DNA of 6,141 bases from Acidobacteriota bacterium (GTDB lineage: Bacteria; Acidobacteriota; Vicinamibacteria; Vicinamibacterales; Vicinamibacteraceae), in the NCBI GenBank assembly GCA_023429845.1, contig JAEZCY010000259.1, positions 1 through 6,141 of the forward strand. Reading direction: 5' to 3'. The position numbers were made by a program, and so were the translations under genes. Every line of letters starts with the position of its first letter. Positions within the stretch are counted from its first letter, which is position 1. The notes under the pieces were generated by a model. The model was not told the DNA's origin. It saw only the letters and a list, made by a program, of their open reading frames with translations, and searched no databases. Shown piece after piece: positions 4,475 to 6,141 of the stretch.

Positions 4475-5920
4475 ATGGACCGGACCTTCGCACGCACGGT
4501 CGTCGGCGCGCTGGCTGTCGCGTTCGTTCTGACAACGGCCCGCACGGCGCTTCCGCAGGCGCTGCCGCGACTGGTGGTCTCGGAGAATCGGCGTTTCCTT
4601 GTGACCGACGCCGGCCGGCCGTTCTTCTGGCTCGGCGACACCGCGTGGGAGCTCTTCCACCGGCTGGACCGGGACGAGGCCGAGCGCTACCTGCGCAATC
4701 GGGCGGAGCGCCGCTTCACCGTCATCCAGGCCGTGATTCTCGCGGAGCTCGACGGTTTGGGGACGCCCAACGCCTACGGCCACAGGCCCCTCGTGAACAA
4801 CGATCCGACGCGGCCCGACGAGGCGTACTTCGCCCACGTCGACCGGGTGATTGCCCGGGCGAACAGCTTCGGGATGTATGTCGGGCTGCTGCCGACCTGG
4901 GGTGACAAGTGGAACCGCAAGTGGGGCGTGGGGCCCGAAGTGTTCACGCCGGACAACGCCAGAGCCTTCGGCCTGTGGCTCGGTCACCGCTACCGCGACG
5001 CGGGCGTCATCTGGATCGTCGGCGGGGATCGGCCGATCGAGTCCGACACGCATCGGGCGATCGTCGAGGCCATGGCTGCCGGCCTGCGCGAAGGTGACGG
5101 TGGGCGCCATCCAATCACCTTCCATCCGAACGGCGGGCATGGCTCCGCGGAGTGGTTCCACGAGGCTGGTTGGCTCGACCTGAACATGCGGCAGAACGGA
5201 CACGGTGTGGAGTTCACCGGCCGGTACGACGCCACGCGTGCGGACTACGACCGCATGCCGGTGAAGCCGGTGCTCGACGGCGAGCCGGCGTACGAGGATC
5301 ATCCGGTCGGCTTCGACGCAAAGCAGTCGGGGCATACGATCGCCTCGGACATACGACGGCCGCTCTACTGGAACCTGTTCAGCGGCGCCTTCGGCCACAC
5401 GTACGGTCATCATTCCGTCTGGCAGATGTGGACACCGGAGCGCACGCCGGTCAACGCCCCGCTGATGCCCTGGACCGAAGCCATCGAGCAGCCCGGTGCG
5501 GCGCAGATGCAGCATGGCCGCGCGCTGATGGAGTCGCGACCCTTTCTCACGCGTGTGCCGGACCCGACCGTGCTCGTCGCCTCGAGCATCAGGACCGTCA
5601 TGCCCGGCGCCGGTCGGTACCACTTCGCGGCGACGCGCGACGAGGCTGGCACCTACGCCATGGTCTACGCGCCCGTCGGACGTCCCTTTCGCGTCAGGAT
5701 GGCGGCGATCACCGGCGGGCAGGTGAAGGCGTGGTGGTTCGACCCGCGGAACGGGATGGCCACGGCGATTGGCACGTTCCCCAACACCGGCGAGCGAACG
5801 TTCACGCCGCCCGACGCGGGGGAGATGCTCGACTGGGTGCTCGTGCTGGACGACGCCGCGAAGGGCTACCTGCCGCCCGGTACGGTCCGAGAGCCGGGCC
5901 CCCTCAACGGTCCGGGATGA
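4475..5920 (+). CDS. exported DUF4038 glycoside hydrolase, apiosidase-like (GH140-type), with collagen-binding-like C-terminal domain
   Basis: A 481-residue exported protein. The signal peptide covers about residues 1-28 (hydrophobic TVVGALAVAFVL). The body opens with FLVTDAGRPFFWLGDTAWELFHRL (41-64), the hallmark start of DUF4038 TIM barrels. It continues with YFAHVDRVIARANSFGMYVGLLPTWGDKW (118-146) and VIWIVGGDRP (178-187), where D185 is the likely acid/base. KPVLDGEPAYED (264-275) holds E270 as the likely nucleophile. Residues about 380-460 (YHFAATRDEAGTYAMVYAP, then VKAWWFDPRNG and FTPPDAGEMLDWVLVLDDA) match the 'putative collagen-binding' beta domain that often follows DUF4038. Characterised GH140 members release apiose from plant rhamnogalacturonan II side chains; the substrate here is inferred only. 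No other carbohydrate gene or transporter is visible, so it is not in an evident polysaccharide locus. Its last 17 bp overlap the convergent HEAT-repeat gene. Confidence 0.85.
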   Translation: MDRTFARTVVGALAVAFVLTTARTALPQALPRLVVSENRRFLVTDAGRPFFWLGDTAWELFHRLDRDEAERYLRNRAERRFTVIQAVILAELDGLGTPNAYGHRPLVNNDPTRPDEAYFAHVDRVIARANSFGMYVGLLPTWGDKWNRKWGVGPEVFTPDNARAFGLWLGHRYRDAGVIWIVGGDRPIESDTHRAIVEAMAAGLREGDGGRHPITFHPNGGHGSAEWFHEAGWLDLNMRQNGHGVEFTGRYDATRADYDRMPVKPVLDGEPAYEDHPVGFDAKQSGHTIASDIRRPLYWNLFSGAFGHTYGHHSVWQMWTPERTPVNAPLMPWTEAIEQPGAAQMQHGRALMESRPFLTRVPDPTVLVASSIRTVMPGAGRYHFAATRDEAGTYAMVYAPVGRPFRVRMAAITGGQVKAWWFDPRNGMATAIGTFPNTGERTFTPPDAGEMLDWVLVLDDAAKGYLPPGTVREPGPLNGPG

Positions 5921-6141
5921 CCTGTGCGGCGCGCTCGCGCAGAAAGGGCTCCGGGTCGGCGGACGTCATGCGACGCACCTCCTCGCGCATCGGCGCCGGC
6001 ATGTCTGCGCCGGCAGTGGCTGCGGCGGCCAGCGCGAACTTGCGGACGCTGACGTCGGCGTCGCGCAGCAGGTCCACGACGACCTGCGAGGCGGCGTGTC
6101 CGGGCACGTGTCGCGCCGCCGCCGCAGCCTGGGTGCGGACG
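5904..6141 (-). CDS. HEAT-repeat protein, C-terminal part (5' end outside the window)
   Basis: The frame is open from the right edge down to a TGA at 5906-5904, so this is the last 78 or so residues of a longer gene. A GTG at 6107 could be mistaken for its start, but coding character continues upstream of it (VRTQAAAAARHVPGHAA). The segment VVVDLLRDADVSVRKFALAAAA is a typical HEAT/PBS-lyase-like helical repeat with its 'D-x-D-x-x-VR-x-x-A' core, and FLRERAAQVIPDR closes the protein with a second, partial repeat. Such proteins are helical scaffolds for protein contacts; no catalytic motif can be seen in this piece and no specific function can be named. Confidence 0.7.
   Translation of the reverse strand, partial: VRTQAAAAARHVPGHAASQVVVDLLRDADVSVRKFALAAAATAGADMPAPMREEVRRMTSADPEPFLRERAAQVIPDR

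Noticed and set aside
3310..4905. Large plus-strand open frame opposite the phosphatase
   Set aside because: The minus strand carries all five PPP motifs in order; the plus frame is low-complexity and runs into the glycosidase gene in another frame.
4439..5623. Minus-strand open frame opposite the glycosidase
   Set aside because: It has no recognisable domain and the plus strand encodes a complete DUF4038 enzyme.
1..6141. tRNA, rRNA, insertion sequence, phage or toxin-antitoxin genes
   Set aside because: None was recognised on either strand; no transposase motif, and no tRNA-like cloverleaf was noticed.

Overview
This is a GC-rich (roughly two-thirds G+C by eye) bacterial chromosomal segment. 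The gene style is Acidobacteriota-like, perhaps Vicinamibacteria: signal peptides ending near '..RAQ' or '..LPQA', an exported Shelph-type phosphatase, a DUF4038/GH140-type glycosidase and short GTAG-headed hairpin repeats. The taxonomic assignment is an inference from style; there is no rRNA or other marker gene.

Layout, left to right. Positions 1-175 carry no gene. They hold a cluster of inverted repeats built on GTCGGG/CCCGAC and CGTCGCC/GGCGACG arms, two of them preceded by GTAG as in REP elements. Then comes a leftward Dam-family adenine methyltransferase (176-964), whose Dam/GATC-type motifs are intact and which has no restriction gene beside it. Across a divergent intergenic region with a 16-bp palindrome lies a rightward four-domain ribosomal protein S1-like gene (1085-2287). 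Its stop codon falls inside the GTAG head of a further REP-like hairpin pair (2284-2332). Next is a rightward exported protein with an atypical (PI3/4-kinase/HipA/FAM20-like) kinase active-site signature (2454-3299). It converges, with a 7-bp gap, on a leftward exported Shelph-type PPP phosphatase (3307-4416). A rightward exported DUF4038 glycoside hydrolase (4475-5920) starts 58 bp from the phosphatase start. Its 3' end overlaps, tail to tail by 17 bp, a leftward HEAT-repeat gene that runs off the right edge (5904-6141).

There is no obvious operon: neighbouring genes alternate in divergent or convergent pairs, except S1 followed by the kinase-like gene, which are separated by a 166-bp gap with the hairpin repeats. 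Two things deserve a second look. First, the GTAG-headed hairpins differ between copies by base changes that preserve pairing, which is the signature of a mobilised REP/REPIN-type repeat family. Second, an exported kinase-like protein sits beside an exported PPP-type phosphatase, a possible extracytoplasmic phosphorylation pair. The remaining genes look like ordinary housekeeping or accessory genes, and I do not see a complete, clearly new multi-gene system.
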